A stretch of 64,000 bases of DNA from Globodera rostochiensis (GCA_018350325.1 JAEVLN010000025.1:847799-911798), one strand, 5' to 3'; positions 32,765-43,939 are shown, numbered from the stretch's first letter. Notes: generated from the letters alone by a model not told the origin. Numbers and translations: made by a program.

Positions 32765-33045
32765 TCAGTTTTATCTAATTCATTATTAAATGAGCTTTTG
32801 TATCCGGCCCGTTTTAACTCGGCTTTCATCTGATCAAATTTCTCCACCAAATTTTTTCGCTTATTTTTTGGAGTTATTCGACTTATGGCTAATTCTTTTT
32901 TCCATTTATATAATTTTTTGCGACTGACTTTTAAATGTTTAGCAATTTTGTCATCATTTTGATTCTTTTCTTTAGTTGAATACTTTCCTTTTTGCTTAAA
33001 TTCGTCTTTAATTGCGTGGAATTTGGCAACTTTACGTTTTTGCCC
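32765..33045 (-). pseudogene. WWD/HTH family fragment (modules 1 and part of 2)
   Basis: Minus strand reads KVAKFHAIKDEFKQKGKYST, KNQNDDKIAKHLKVSRKKLY, WKKELAISRIT, then NLVEKFDQMKAELKRAGYKS and ELDKT. Both sides are cut: no N-terminal region, no end of exon 1, no exon 2. Co-duplicated with the hAT remnant. Confidence 0.8.
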
Positions 33046-33167
33046 ACTAATTTAAACGGAAAATTCGGTATGAGAAAATTTGCCAATTTAAAAATATCTC
33101 GAAAAACTTAAATTTTAAAAAATAATAAATATTTAAATTTTTTAATATAATAAATATTATTTAGCTG

Positions 33168-33230
33168 GACATTTTGGCCAAAGTTTGTTGGCGGCGGCGT
33201 TTTTAATTCTTCGGCTTCACCTTTGTATGG
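33168..33230 (-). pseudogene. WWD/HTH family fragment (N-terminal WWD region)
   Basis: Minus strand encodes KGEAEELKTPPPTNFGQNVQ, a piece of the segment that follows the signal peptide in intact genes. It is isolated between AT-rich flank sequences. Confidence 0.7.
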
Positions 33231-33419
33231 GCTTTTATTCATATAAAATATTCCCTGGCATCTCATAATTCTTTTGTTTGAACCGGGACCAAATCAATAT
33301 TCCTGACATTTCCTAAGTAATTTCTAAAATAAATTCCAATTGTGAATATTCAATTAAAAATTATTTTAAAATAATTTTAATTAATTGAAGTGGCGCTTCC
33401 AATTTTGAACATTTTGGGA

Positions 33420-33650
33420 ATGTCCTCGTCGTTAATTTTAAGATTTTTGTCTTTAATTTTATAATAACGTTTCATCAATTCCTTGGCCAAGTTCTCGTTT
33501 CCAATTGTAAATTGTTTTAAAACTGAGGCCCAACTCTTTCGCGACAATTTCATTTATTTGATTTGTATGAATTTTTGCGTCCTACCCGCTTTAACTCGGC
33601 TTTCATTTTATCAAATTTCCTGTTTACGTCAAACATTTTTGCTTGCCATC
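33420..33650 (-). pseudogene. WWD/HTH family fragment (module 2 joined to exon 2)
   Basis: Minus strand shows RKFDKMKAELKRVGRKNSYK, ELGLSFKTIYNWKRELGQ directly fused to ELMKRYYKIKDKNLKINDED, without the intron sequence. The loss of the intron at the precise region could reflect deletion between similar GGCCAA/GGAATT words rather than retroposition, since both ends are ragged. Confidence 0.7.
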
Positions 33651-34529
33651 GTTCATTTTTTTTTGACAAATCGGGCACCATTCTTCCGGATGAGTCAAAA
33701 CGAGTTCAAAAAGCAAGCGAGTTTTTACTCGGGTAGTACGGAACCGTGACTTTTGGGAAACACCGGGACCGAGACAAATTTTACCCGCCTGGTCAAAAAA
33801 ACCCGGGACTTAGGGACAAAAGAAAAAAAAACTATTGATAAAAACCCGGTACCATTATAAAGGTATTTTGAAGGAATTTTTAAAAACCGGGACTAAATTT
33901 GGTAAATACCCTATTCGCTTTTGGCCAATTCATTTATTTAGCCTTAATAAAAACATGATTAAGTATAATAAACGACAGCAATTGAAATGGCCATTCGTAC
34001 ATAAATATAAATGTCGCAAATTGCGACGAGCCTTCCCCCGGCAAACATTCCCCCCACCCCCCTCAATTTGCCCTTCCCATTCAACCTGTTCAAATTCATC
34101 TTTAGAAAGTTTGCCCGTTTTTTCATTGTCCAGGCAAATCTGCCCGTCTCATCACCAAATTGCCTATTCACATTTTGCCCCATCAACATTTTTCTTTTGT
34201 CCCCGCGGGCGAGCCCGTCAGTTTGGTCCTTTCTGCATTGTTGTGCCGTCATTCCCTTTCCCCTTTTTGCCCCAGGGGATTACTGTATTACTCTGACCAT
34301 CCAAATTTTTGTTATCGCTGCTGAAATTGCTGCGGGTCAGTTTCCCGGCACGGAATAAACAATCGAAAGAAAGAGGAAGCGGCGCTGAACTGGTCGCGCC
34401 GAACTGACCCAGACCGCGTGTTCCGTGATCACTGGTGTAGATAAAAAACAGCTTGGAAAAAGTTTATGAAAAGAAAAACGAACAATATTCAGTTGCGAAT
34501 AAAGATTTCCAAACATATAACCATTCATT
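33651..34529. other. Intergenic; short less AT-rich block
   Basis: 33980-34330 is pyrimidine-rich on the plus strand with open frames on both strands, none with a recognisable domain. At 34380-34440 is GGTCGCGCCGAACTGACCCA, GACCGCGTGTTCCGTGATC, repeated at 62.0-62.12 kb and in part at 59.0-59.1 kb, apparently a dispersed element end that lies just 3' of a family exon 2 at 34.5 and 62.2 kb. Confidence 0.45.
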
Positions 34530-35551
34530 TCAAATACTCCCCGAATTTGAATTCCCAATTTCCTGAACATTTGCCGCGGCATTCTCTTCCAAAGAATGTC
34601 CATCGACAGAATTTGGATAAAATTGCTGTCGTTTAAATTGCCTTTTCCATCTAACCAAAGTGGCTATTCCAATGTTCAACATTTTGACAATTTCCTTGTC
34701 ATTAATTTTACGATTTTTGTCTTTAATTTCATAATAAAGTTTCATCAATTCCTTTTGTTCGTTCTGGGAGTGCATATGTTTTGGTGCTGTAAATAAATTT
34801 AATTTAATATAAATAAATAATAAAAATTGAGCTCGAAATACTCACTGGTTTTGTCAAGTTTTTGTTTCCAATTATAAATTGTCATAAAACTGAGGCCCAA
34901 CTCTTTTGCGACAGTTTTATCTAATTCATTTTTAAATGAATTTTTGAATCCGTCTCGCGTTAACTCGGCTTTCTTTTGGTCAAATTTCTCTATTAAATTT
35001 ATTCGCTCATTTTTTGGAATTCTTCGGCTTAAGCTAAATTCTTTTTTCCATTTATATATTTTTGCGCGATTTACTTTTAAATGTTTAGCAATTTTTGCCT
35101 CAATTTGAACCCTTTCTTTATCCGAAAATTTTCCTATTTTCTTAAATTCGTCTCTCATTGCGTGGAATTTGTCGATAATTTTACGTTTTCGCGCATTTTC
35201 AGCAATATTTTCGTTTGAAGAAATTTGTTCATCATTTTTGGTATTATCAGAGTGATCAGACTCTGTGAGAGAAGGATTCTGATCAGTTGAATTGGGTTCA
35301 ATTTGTCCAAGCTGATCAGTTAAATTGGGTTCAATTTGTCCAATTTGGGTGTTCTGCCGGTCGATTTGGTGATGGACATTTTGTCCAAAGTTTGTTGGCG
35401 GCGTTTTCAAATCTTCGGCTTCACCTTTGTCCCACCAGCCTTCTCCGAATATTTCATCAAATGTTTTGAGCTCCAATTTTACGGATTCGGCTTTGTCTAG
35501 TAAATTTGTTGCAAATAATGAGATTAAAATTAAAATCCAGAATTTTTCCAT
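34530..35551 (-). CDS. WWD/HTH family secreted protein, intact (two exons)
   Basis: Minus strand: exon 1 35551-34846, intron 34845-34787 (about 58 bp, GTGAGT...TTTACAG, phase 1), exon 2 34786-34530; 320 residues. I use the ATG at 35551, which gives the family signal peptide MEKFWILILISLFATN; the frame is open further upstream but that is flank. Then LKTFDEIFGEGWWDKGEAED, NVHHQIDRQNTQ, IGQIEPNLTDQ, LGQIEPNSTDQ, NPSLTESDH. Three HTH-like modules follow, ending IYKWKKEFS, IYNWKQKLD and LVRWKRQFK, then GHSLEENAAANVQEIG. The leader lacks the TATA block and matches the 26.0-kb gene, as does about 300 bp of upstream sequence. The two are inverted duplicates about 8 kb apart. Confidence 0.84.
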
Positions 35552-35935
35552 TTTTTCCGAAAATTTCTTAAATAAAGAATAATAAAATAACCAACTTTTT
35601 AAAAATAATAAATAGTATTTAGCATTAAGAAAAAAATTATTGAAAGTAATAGTGGCAGCCCGCAATTGAATGTGCCTTTATTATATAAATATTTTTTAAT
35701 TTTTACTTAACTGAATCAATATATTCCTGACATTTCCTACTACATAATAATCATCATTTTATAAAAATGGCAATCGATTGTGAATAGAAAAATGTTTATA
35801 AATTACTTTATAAAGCTAAAACTCCTCTATGAACGATTAACTCAAATGTTTACTGAAACTTGGAAATTGGTAATTTTATTTTGCTCAAAGCAACGAATAT
35901 ATTCAAATTTGCCAATTATGCCATTTCACCTACGC
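35552..35935 (-). promoter_or_regulatory. Upstream region of the 35.5-kb gene (inverted copy of 25.6-26.0 kb)
   Basis: Reverse complement matches 25640-26020: AAATTTTCGGAAAAA leader, GGCTGCCACTATTACTTTCAA, TCAGGAATATATTGATTCAG, GCAATCGATTGTGAATAG, and one arm of the 25.5-kb palindrome. Confidence 0.65.
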
Positions 35936-37572
35936 CAACGAATTCCAGAATCAGTAAAATTATTCGGAATCCGCCAGAATTCCTACGTCAAATAATTCTG
36001 TCGAAAATTGCTTGTCCGACATTATGCAACGAACTGAAACATTGTAGGCCCAGAATCTTGACACCCAAAAATTCGGAAAACTGCTGAAAGCTTAGAACTT
36101 ACGAACACATTCAAGCCATCCCATCACAGCCAAAAGAGTCCGGAGGCTTAGGCCGTCAGCAGGTTTTTTGATAAACGACGATTTCTTGACACAATTCAAT
36201 CAATTTTTAGGAACAAACCGTCGGGGGGGGGGGGGTTAAAAGTTGCAATTTTTGTGCGCTTTTTGTCCCCAAAATTCTGAATAAATTTTAGTTTTGTATG
36301 TTAAAATTGAATCGACATGTCTAAATCGGTTTTTTTCCAAATCATTGATCATTCATTCACTCTCCGAATTCGAATTCCCAATTTCCTGGACATTTGCCTA
36401 GGATTTTTGAGCTAGAAAGCATGATGTGGGTCAGGGATGGGCCCGTTGTTTTTGGGCCTTTTTTCCGTTTTCCGTTAAAATGCCCTTTTTAACGGAAAAA
36501 ACGGAAAAAATATACACCCCTAATTGGAATGCGGGTTGGTTGTGGTGTAATGGTGAGTGGTTGGTGTGGGGAGATAAGTGTGGGTGGGGGTTCAGATGCC
36601 CTACTGTGTCAGTGATTATTTCTTATGTTTCTGTACACTTACGGTGGTTAAACAATTTTAAAAATTCTTTTTAATTTTTTCCAATTTACAAACAAATATT
36701 TTAGATGACAATTCACAAGCTTTTCATTCATTTTCTAGGGGTGGTATTCGGAGGCGTAGAAGCCCGATTCTGAGTTCACACCAATTCCAAACTCCGTGTA
36801 CGAATTCGAACGGAGGTTAGAATCGGCTTCTCCGCCCCCAAATACGACCCCTAGAAACACATTTTTATTAGCTTTAAAAACCATTTGATTTTTTCAAAAA
36901 AGGGAGGAGGGTACAAACTGCGCTTTAAGAAAATGCAATAAAAAGGAAAATTCTAAGATTCTTTGTTTTTTTTTGACATATTTTATTTAGAATTTATTTT
37001 TTGGGTAAATAAGGAGATTTTTAGATTCGAAAGATCCTGAAAGGTACCTAATGACGGATTCGGATGTGGTTTTTTGTATTCGCGGAATCAGCTAGGCTAT
37101 TAGGGGGGTGGATAAAACTGGAGAGCTTACCCCAAGCAACCAGGTTTAAAACCGGAAAACCCATTTTTGGCGTTTTCGACCTACCCGGGTTCGAGAATTT
37201 TTTTATCGGCGGTATGAACTGATAGAAGTATTGAATATAGAAAATTCAGAAATTTTGAACAGCTTTAAAGAAGCTTGTACAAAGCCAAATCAAAAAGCGA
37301 CACTAATTATGAAAAAATATTGGCTTGAAAAAATCTGATCATCCGGTCTCTAAAGAAGCGACCGGATATTTTTACTATGGGAAATAAACGCCAGCATTAT
37401 TGATTTTCTGAGTCGAATTTTTTTATTCCATATTTATTTGGGCTAAAAAATTCATCATTTTATTTATTTTCTTTTATTTTTGTGAATAATTTATTTTCTT
37501 TAAAATTTTAAGAATGTTTTGTGCGAGAAATTCTTTAACACAAGGACACATTTTTTATATCATACAGTTTCA
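35936..37572. other. Intergenic with small elements
   Basis: Holds a G-run near 36221, a 3'-tail fragment of family exon 2 at about 36345-36398 (minus; CCGAATTCGAATTCCCAATT, CCTGGACATTTGCC), a CCGTTTTCCGTTAAAA/TTTTAACGGAAAAAACGG hairpin at about 36465-36512, a 126-bp MITE at 36732-36857, and family-type AT-rich flank from 37.4 kb. No gene is supported. Confidence 0.5.
36732..36857. mobile_element. 126-bp miniature TIR element
   Basis: Ends TTTCTAGGGGTGGTATTCGG and CCAAATACGACCCCTAGAAA are imperfect inverted repeats continuing into AGAAGCCGATTCT/AGAATCGGCTTCT. Related ends appear near 24357, 59625 and 61790. The target duplication is not clear. Confidence 0.6.
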
Positions 37573-37614
37573 TATAAAAGCCCCTAAATTCAGAGGTTAT
37601 TTTGCCCAAATAAA
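37573..37614 (+). promoter_or_regulatory. TATA-type core promoter of the 37.6-kb gene
   Basis: TATAAA at 37573-37578, then AGCCCCTAAATTCAGAGG and TTATTTTGCCCAAATAAA immediately before the ATG. Confidence 0.65.
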
Positions 37615-38683
37615 ATGGAAGAGTTTTGGCTTATAATTTTGGTTTTATTATTCGCAACAAATTCATTGGACGAAGCCGAATCCGTAAAAGTAAAATTGGA
37701 GGAATTGCCACTCAAAACATTTGATGAAATATTCGGAGAAGGCTGGTGGGACAAAAGTGAAGCCGAAGATTTGAAAAGGCCGGCGCCAACAAACTTTGGT
37801 CAAAATGTCCATCACCAAATCGACCGACAGAACACCCAAATTGGACAAATTGAACCCAATTCAACTGATCACTCTGGACAAATTAAACGCAATTCAAAGA
37901 ATCCTCCTCTCACAGAGTCTGATCACTCTGGACAAATAAAACCCAATTCAACTGATCAAAATCCTCCTCTCACAGAGTCTGATCACTCTGATAATGCCAA
38001 AAATGAACAGAACGAAAATATTGCTGAAGATGAGCGAAAACGTAAAATTATCGCCAAATTCCACGCAATGAGAAACGAATTTAAGCAAAAAGGAAAATAT
38101 TCAACAAAAGAATGGAATCAAATTGAGCAGAGAATTGCCAAACATTTAAAAGTCTATCGCAAAAAAATATTTGAATGGAAAAAAGAATTAGGCCTAAGTC
38201 AAAAAGTGTTCTATGAAAAGAATGAGCGACAAATTTTGATAGAGCAATTTGATCAGATGAAAGCCGAGGTAAAGCGGGCCGGATTCAAAAACTCTCAAAA
38301 TAAATTAGATGAAAATGTTGCGAAAGAGTTAGGGATAAGTTTAAAAACAATTTACAATTGGAAAAGTGAACTTGGCCAAACCAGTGAGTATTACGAGCTC
38401 AAATTTATTATTTATTTATATTAATTAAAATTCTTTTACAGAACCAAATAAATACCCACACAGCGAACAAACGGAATTGATGAAACGTTATTATGAAATT
38501 AAGGACCAAAATCTTAAAATTAGAGACGAGGAAATTGCCAAAAACTTGAAAATTGCAAGAGCCACTTTGTACAGATGGAAAAAGCAATTTAAACGACAGC
38601 AATTGCATCCAAATTCTGTCGATGGACATTCTGTGGAAGAGAATGCCGCGGCAAATGTTCAGGAAATTGAAAATTCCAATTAG
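37615..38683 (+). CDS. WWD/HTH family secreted protein, intact (two exons)
   Basis: Exon 1 37615-38383, intron 38384-38441 (58 bp, GTGAGT...CTTTTACAG, phase 1), exon 2 38442-38683; 336 residues, the longest intact member. Signal peptide MEEFWLIILVLLFATN, LPLKTFDEIFGEGWWDKSEA, NVHHQIDRQNTQ, then IGQIEPNSTDH, SGQIKRNSK, NPPLTESDH, SGQIKPNSTDQ and NPPLTESDH, i.e. alternating 11- and 9-residue units. Modules end IFEWKKELG, IYNWKSELG and LYRWKKQFK. The tail GHSVEENAAANVQEIENSN stops slightly earlier than in relatives. A complete core promoter precedes it. Proposed as a secreted DNA-binding-like protein; no experimental function is known to me. Confidence 0.85.
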
Positions 38684-38902
38684 TTGACCATTTAAATGTA
38701 TTTAATGTTTAAAAACCCCCCAAATCTGTTTCATTTTATTTCGGCTGTATCCGCACAAAGAATGCTTTGTTCATTTTTTATAAACTTTTGAACAATTTCA
38801 AAGTTTTTCTCTTAAATTTGATTTCCCGTCATTTTAAGACCGACCAATCCCAATTTCTAAAATAGTGATTAAAAGATGAATGGGGTGGGGGAGTGTCCCA
38901 AA

Positions 38903-40012
38903 CAGGGTTGCAACGGATTGGGAAAAAAGTCGGATACGGATTTCGGATCGGATAACCCAAAATTTGTCGGATCGGATTTCGGATATCGGATTTGAAAAAA
39001 CACCGGATTTCGGATATCGGATAACGGATTTCGGATGAAAAAATTTTTTAGTGGAAAAAACTGAAATTTTGGTGTTTTTTTAGAAGATTTCCGGGAAATG
39101 ATAATTTATTCAATGTAACACTCAAGTTCAATAAGAAAAATCGCAAATGGGCAAATTATGGTGAAGAAAAAGTTTAACTTCCCATCCAGGGCCGTAACCA
39201 GAAAAATTTTTAGAGGGGGGGGGGCAAGCCAAAAAAAAGTAGATTCTTAACTAAAAATTTGTCGATTTTTGTTTTTCAAAAATACAAATTTTTTTTGCGA
39301 ATTCTGCTTGCGGGGTGGGGGAGGGGTCGGCGGTGCCGATAGGCGCCGCCGAGAAAATTTTTGATGTTAAGAAAATTGGTCAAAAAAATGTAAAAGTTTA
39401 TTTATAAAAATACCAAATAAAAAAATTTTAGGGAAAATTTCGATCTTTGGGGTGGATTTTTGGTAATAGAAAACGTCGGGGGTACATATTGTTTTATTGC
39501 TTTTTTCTTGCGAAATTTTGGGTAAAAATATTGAATTTCTTCAAGAAATTTCTAAAAAATGCTTAAAAATTGCATTTTTCTCAAGAAAATTGCTTAAAAT
39601 ATTGATTTATTACGGAAAAATCGCGAATTATTGATTTATTCTCAAAAAGCCAAAATATTGATTTATATTAACTAAAAACTCGCTCTAATTTTAAAATTTT
39701 TAAAAATGAATGCTATTTCCGGGCTTCTCTCATGATTCCCTATTCGCAAAAAAAACATGTTAAAACTTGAAATCTCGACCCTATTGATAAGCCCTTCGGT
39801 ATGCTATTATATTTTACTCGTTGGTTCATTTTTTTGTGTTCAATCATATCGGACAATTATCCGGATTTCGGATCGGATTTGCCAAAATTTGTCGGATCGG
39901 ATTTCGGATATCGGATTGGCGCCCAAAATTTGTCGGATCAGATTTCGGATATCGGATTGAGAAAAACACCGGATTTCGGATAACGGATTTCGGATGATCC
40001 GTTGCAACCCTG
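38903..40012. mobile_element. 1110-bp hAT-like TIR element with 8-bp target duplication
   Basis: Ends CAGGGTTGCAACGGAT and ATCCGTTGCAACCCTG are perfect inverted repeats. GTCCCAAA flanks both sides (38895-38902 and 40013-40020). Subterminal GGATTTCGGATATCGGAT repeats occur at both ends. The interior is AT-rich with one dispersed hairpin (39325-39352) and a C/G-rich run near 39210. No transposase. The part from about 39742 to the right end was caught in the tandem amplification and recurs in each 2.6-2.8 kb unit. Confidence 0.88.
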
Positions 40013-40345
40013 GTCCCAAATACCATATTTATACCTATATGGCATTTGCCATATTTTGGGGGTCCGCGCCATTTGTTTGTCATATTTCTGTGATAGAATA
40101 AATAAAATCATTTGTAAATGCAAACTAAAAAAAACTAAGAAAAATTTTGTGTTAATTTTTAAAAATTTTCCCGTTCCTGCGCGGGGGAATCCAAGAAAAA
40201 ACTTGCGGGATTTTTTGCGGAAGCGGAAATAACGCGGGAATATATTCGCAATTTTACCCAAAATCCGATATTTATAGGAAAAGGCCCGTTCCGCAAAATT
40301 GGCGAAAAAGCTACGAAAAACTTTGTCTTCATTTGTGGTGTAAAT

Positions 40346-40474
40346 CAGGGATGTAAAGAAAAAAAAGCGATCGGCGATATGCGATATCGAATTTTCAAAT
40401 GCGATAGCGATAGGCGATATGCCCAAAAAGGCGATAAATGCGATATATATAGCGCGATACGATTTACCTCCCTG
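40346..40474. mobile_element. 129-bp hAT-like MITE, unit 1
   Basis: CAGGGATGTAAA...TTTACCTCCCTG ends; GTGTAAAT repeated at 40338-40345 and 40475-40482. The body is built of GCGATATGCGATATCG and GCGATAGGCGATATGC words that fold back on each other. Confidence 0.85.
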
Positions 40475-40788
40475 GTGTAAATGTCAACAGAAGCGGAAAT
40501 GTTACTTATCCTTCAGGGAAAATTATAAAATTTTTTGCATTTTTCATTTTTAGCTATTCAATAATTGATCGGCAGATTATTTAGTGGGAAATGTCAGGAA
40601 TATTGATTCAGGAAGATACTTTATTAAGGAATTATATGAATGCCCATTCATAGTCAGTTGTGGGCGCTGTCATTTATTACTTTCAATCATTTTATTTTAT
40701 TAAAGTAAAAGAATATTTATTTAATTGTAATAATCAGAGATGAGATTAAAAAAAAAAGTTTTTAAGCCATTATTGTTATTTTTGCACA

Positions 40789-41035
40789 CTGTAGGATTGC
40801 CCTGTGGGGCGGAAAAGCAAAAGATCAACCCGCGGTGGGACTCGAACCCACGCAGACTTGGAACGTCTCATCATCTCAGCTCGAGTAAGAGCTGATTCCA
40901 CATCCCCAGCCTTTGAAAAGACCGGTCCCCGGTCTCTTTTATATGCTATCGGCAGCCCGGTCGATAACACGTAAGAGTGGAGAGGGGACTCGTACATTGA
41001 ACCGAGTCGTCCGGATTGGAGTCCAGCCAGGGTCA
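40789..41035. repeat. tRNA-derived repeat module, unit 1
   Basis: Contains the complement of a T-arm (GTGGGACTCGAACCCAC at about 40834-40850) attached to non-tRNA sequence (GACTTGGAACGTCTCATCAT). The same TAGGATTGCCCTGTGGGGCG leader is repeated at 41041, so the module is internally duplicated. Open frames across it on either strand are tRNA-shadow artefacts. Confidence 0.65.
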
Positions 41036-41076
41036 CCATGTAGGATTGCCCTGTGGGGCGGAAGAGCAAAAGATCA

Positions 41077-41153
41077 ACCCGCGGTGGGACTCGAACCCAC
41101 GACCCCTCCAATCCGTGGAATGCTCTAACCACTGACAAATGAGCTACGCAGGT
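41077..41153 (-). repeat. tRNA-like sequence, unit 1
   Basis: Minus strand reads ACCTGCGTAGCTCATTTGTC, AGTGGTTAGAGC, ATTCCACGGATTGGAGGGGT, CGTGGGTTCGAGTCCCACCG, CGGGT. D-arm, perfect T-arm (GTGGG-TTCGAGT-CCCAC) and most of an acceptor stem can be drawn. The anticodon loop lacks the usual U33 and the stem is weak, so a working tRNA is unlikely. Confidence 0.6.
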
Positions 41154-41621
41154 AGTACCTTTCTGCTCCTCTCTCATTCCTTCCACGAAAGGAAGAGAAC
41201 CTCTCTCCTCAACCAAGGTAAGAGAGACCACCTCACAGACTTGGAACGTCTCATCTTCTCAGCTCGAGTAACAACACATTTTTTCGCATTCACACCTACT
41301 TTTGCTTATGAACCCCGGGGGTTGAGCCTATTTTGGCCCTTTTTCTCACCTATTTAATGCCTTCAAATTCTGTTTTACTAGTGGGTGGGGGACGGAGGTG
41401 TTGATAGGCGCCGCCGTGAACATTTTGAATTTTTGACTCAATTTGTAGCGAGATTTGAAAACTAAAATTTTAAAAATACGGTACTTTTTTTAAATTTTTG
41501 ACAGAAATTCTTTAGCACAAAAATAATTGACAAATTTCCCATATCGTTTCTGTTTATTATAAAATTAATTGGAATTTCATAAAAATGCCCCTAAATTTAG
41601 AGTTTATTTTGCCCTAATAAA

Positions 41622-42503
41622 ATGGAAGAATTTTGGATTTCAATTTTGGTGTTATTCTTCGCAACAAATTTAATAGACAAAGCCGAATTCGTACAATTGG
41701 AGGAATTGGAGAATTTGCAACTCCAAACATTTGACGAAATATTCGGAGAAGGATGGTGGGACAATGACAAAGCCGACGAATGGGATAAATTATCACTTGA
41801 ACAAAATGTCCTTCACCAAATCGACCGGCAGAACACCCAAACTGGACAAATTGAACCCAATTCAACTGATAAACTTGGACAAATTGAACTAAATTCAACT
41901 GATCAGAATCCTCCTCTCACAGATTCTGATCAGCTTGGACAAATTGAACCCAATTCAGCTGATCAACTTGGACAAATTGAACCCAATTCAACTGATCAAC
42001 TTGGACAAATTGAACCTAATTCAACTGATCAACTTGGACAAATTGAACCCAATTCAACTGATCAGAATCCTCCTCTCACAGATTCTGATCAGCTTGGACA
42101 AATTGAACCCAATTCAGCTGATCAACTTGGACAAATTGAACCCAATTCAACTGATCAACTTGGACAAATTGAACCTAATTCAACTGATCAACTTGGACAA
42201 ATTGAACTCAATTCAACTGATCAGAATCCTCCTCTCACAGATTCTGATCAGCTTGGACAAATTAAACCCAATTCAACTGATCAACTTGGACAAATTGAAC
42301 CTAATTCAACTGATCAGCTTGGACAAATTGAACCTAATTCTACTGATCAGCTTGGACAAATTGAACCCAATTCAACTTATCAGCTTGGACAAATTGAACC
42401 TAATTCAACTAATCAGCTTGGACAAATTGAGCCTAATTCAACTGATCAGCTTGGACAAATTGAACCCAATTCAACTGATCAGCTTGGACAAATCGAACCA
42501 TGA
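41622..42503 (+). CDS. WWD family protein without HTH modules, tandem copy 1
   Basis: 293 residues in one exon. Signal peptide MEEFWISILVLFFATN, VQLEELENLQLQTFDEIFGE, GWWDNDKADEWDK, NVLHQIDRQNTQ, then about 18 GQI-type 11-residue repeats broken three times by NPPLTDSDQ, ending LGQIEP and TGA. The tandem-duplication junction cuts the gene after the repeats, so the two exon-1 HTH modules, the intron and exon 2 are absent. Upstream, CATAAAAATGCCCCTAAATT stands in place of the TATAAATGCCCC of the intact genes. It could still be made and secreted as a repeat-only protein. The 33-bp repeat is also fully open in the second frame. Confidence 0.75.
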   Translation: MEEFWISILVLFFATNLIDKAEFVQLEELENLQLQTFDEIFGEGWWDNDKADEWDKLSLEQNVLHQIDRQNTQTGQIEPNSTDKLGQIELNSTDQNPPLTDSDQLGQIEPNSADQLGQIEPNSTDQLGQIEPNSTDQLGQIEPNSTDQNPPLTDSDQLGQIEPNSADQLGQIEPNSTDQLGQIEPNSTDQLGQIELNSTDQNPPLTDSDQLGQIKPNSTDQLGQIEPNSTDQLGQIEPNSTDQLGQIEPNSTYQLGQIEPNSTNQLGQIEPNSTDQLGQIEPNSTDQLGQIEP

Positions 42504-43131
42504 GTAAAGAATAGGCAAAATTCGCAAAAAAAAAACATGTTAAAACTTGAAATCTCGACCCTATTGATAAGCCCTTCGGTATGCTATTATATTTTACTCG
42601 TTGGTTCATTTTTTTGTGTTCAATCATATCGGACAATTATCCGGATTTCGGATCGGATTTGCCAAAATTTGTCGGGTCGGATTTCGGATATCGGATTGGA
42701 GCCCAAAATTTGTCGGATCAGATTTCGGATATCGGATTGAGAAAAACACCGGATTTCGGATAACGGATAACGGATTTCGGATGATCCGTTGCAACCCTGG
42801 TCCCAAATACCATATTTATACCTAGATGGCATTTGCCATATTTTGGGGGTCCGCGCCATTTGTTTGTCATATTTCTGTGATAGAATAAATAAAATCATTT
42901 GTAAATGCAAACTAAAAAAACTAAGAAAAATTTTGTGTTAATTTTTAAAAATTTTCCCGTTCCTGCGCGGGGGAATCCAACAAAAAACTTGCGGGATTTT
43001 TTGCGGAAGCGGAAATAACGCGGGAATATATTCGCAATTTTACCCAAAATCCGATATTTATAGGAAAAGGCCCGTTCCGCAAAATTGGCGAAAAAGCTAC
43101 GAAAAACTTTGTCTTCATTTGTGGTGTAAAT

Positions 43132-43260
43132 CAGGGATGTAAAGAAAAAAAAGCGATCGGCGATATGCGATATCGAATTTTCAAATGCGATAGCGATAGG
43201 CGATATGCCCAAAAAGGCGATAAATGCGATATATATAGCGCGATACGATTTACCTCCCTG
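43132..43260. mobile_element. 129-bp hAT-like MITE, unit 2
   Basis: Same element and target duplication as at 40346, carried by the tandem duplication rather than inserted anew. Confidence 0.85.
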
Positions 43261-43862
43261 GTGTAAATGTCAACAGAAGCGGAAATGTTACTTATCCTTC
43301 AGGGAAAATTATAAAATTTTTTGCATTTTTCATTTTTAGCTATTCAATAATTGATCGGCAGATTATTTAGTGGGAAATGTCAGGAATATTGATTCAGGAA
43401 GATACTTTATTAAGGAATTATATGAATGCCCATTCATAGTCAGTTGTGGGCGCTGTCATTTATTACTTTCAATCATTTTATTTTATTAAAGTAAAAGAAT
43501 ATTTATTTAATTGTAATAATCAGAGATGAGATTAAAAAAAAAAGTTTTTAAGCCATTATTGTTATTTTTGCACACTGTAGGATTGCCCTGTGGGGCGGAA
43601 AAGCAAAAGATCAACCCGCGGTGGGACTCGAACCCACGCAGACTTGGAACGTCTCATCATCTCAGCTCGAGTAAGAGCTGATTCCACATCCCCAGCCTTT
43701 GAAAAGACCGGTCCCCGGTCTCTTTTATATGCTATCGGCAGCCCGGTCGATAACACGTAAGAGTGGAGAGGGGACTCGTACATTGAACCGAGTCGTCCGG
43801 ATTGGAGTCCAGCCAGGGTCACCATGTAGGATTGCCCTGTGGGGCGGAAGAGCAAAAGATCA

Positions 43863-43939
43863 ACCCGCGGTGGGACTCGAACCCACGACCCCTCCAATCC
43901 GTGGAATGCTCTAACCACTGACAAATGAGCTACGCAGGT
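43863..43939 (-). repeat. tRNA-like sequence, unit 2
   Basis: Copy of the tRNA-like segment at 41077, identical in the D- and T-arm words; its T-arm-only partner lies near 43620. Confidence 0.6.

Noticed and set aside
33959..34358. Overlapping open frames of ~97-150 residues on both strands
   Set aside because: No domain, no splice logic and low-complexity pyrimidine-rich composition; not enough to call a gene.
34799..35665. Longer N-terminus for the 35.5-kb family gene starting at 35665
   Set aside because: The extra 38 residues are translated upstream flank, which in the 26.0-kb relative is non-coding; the ATG at 35551 gives the family signal peptide.
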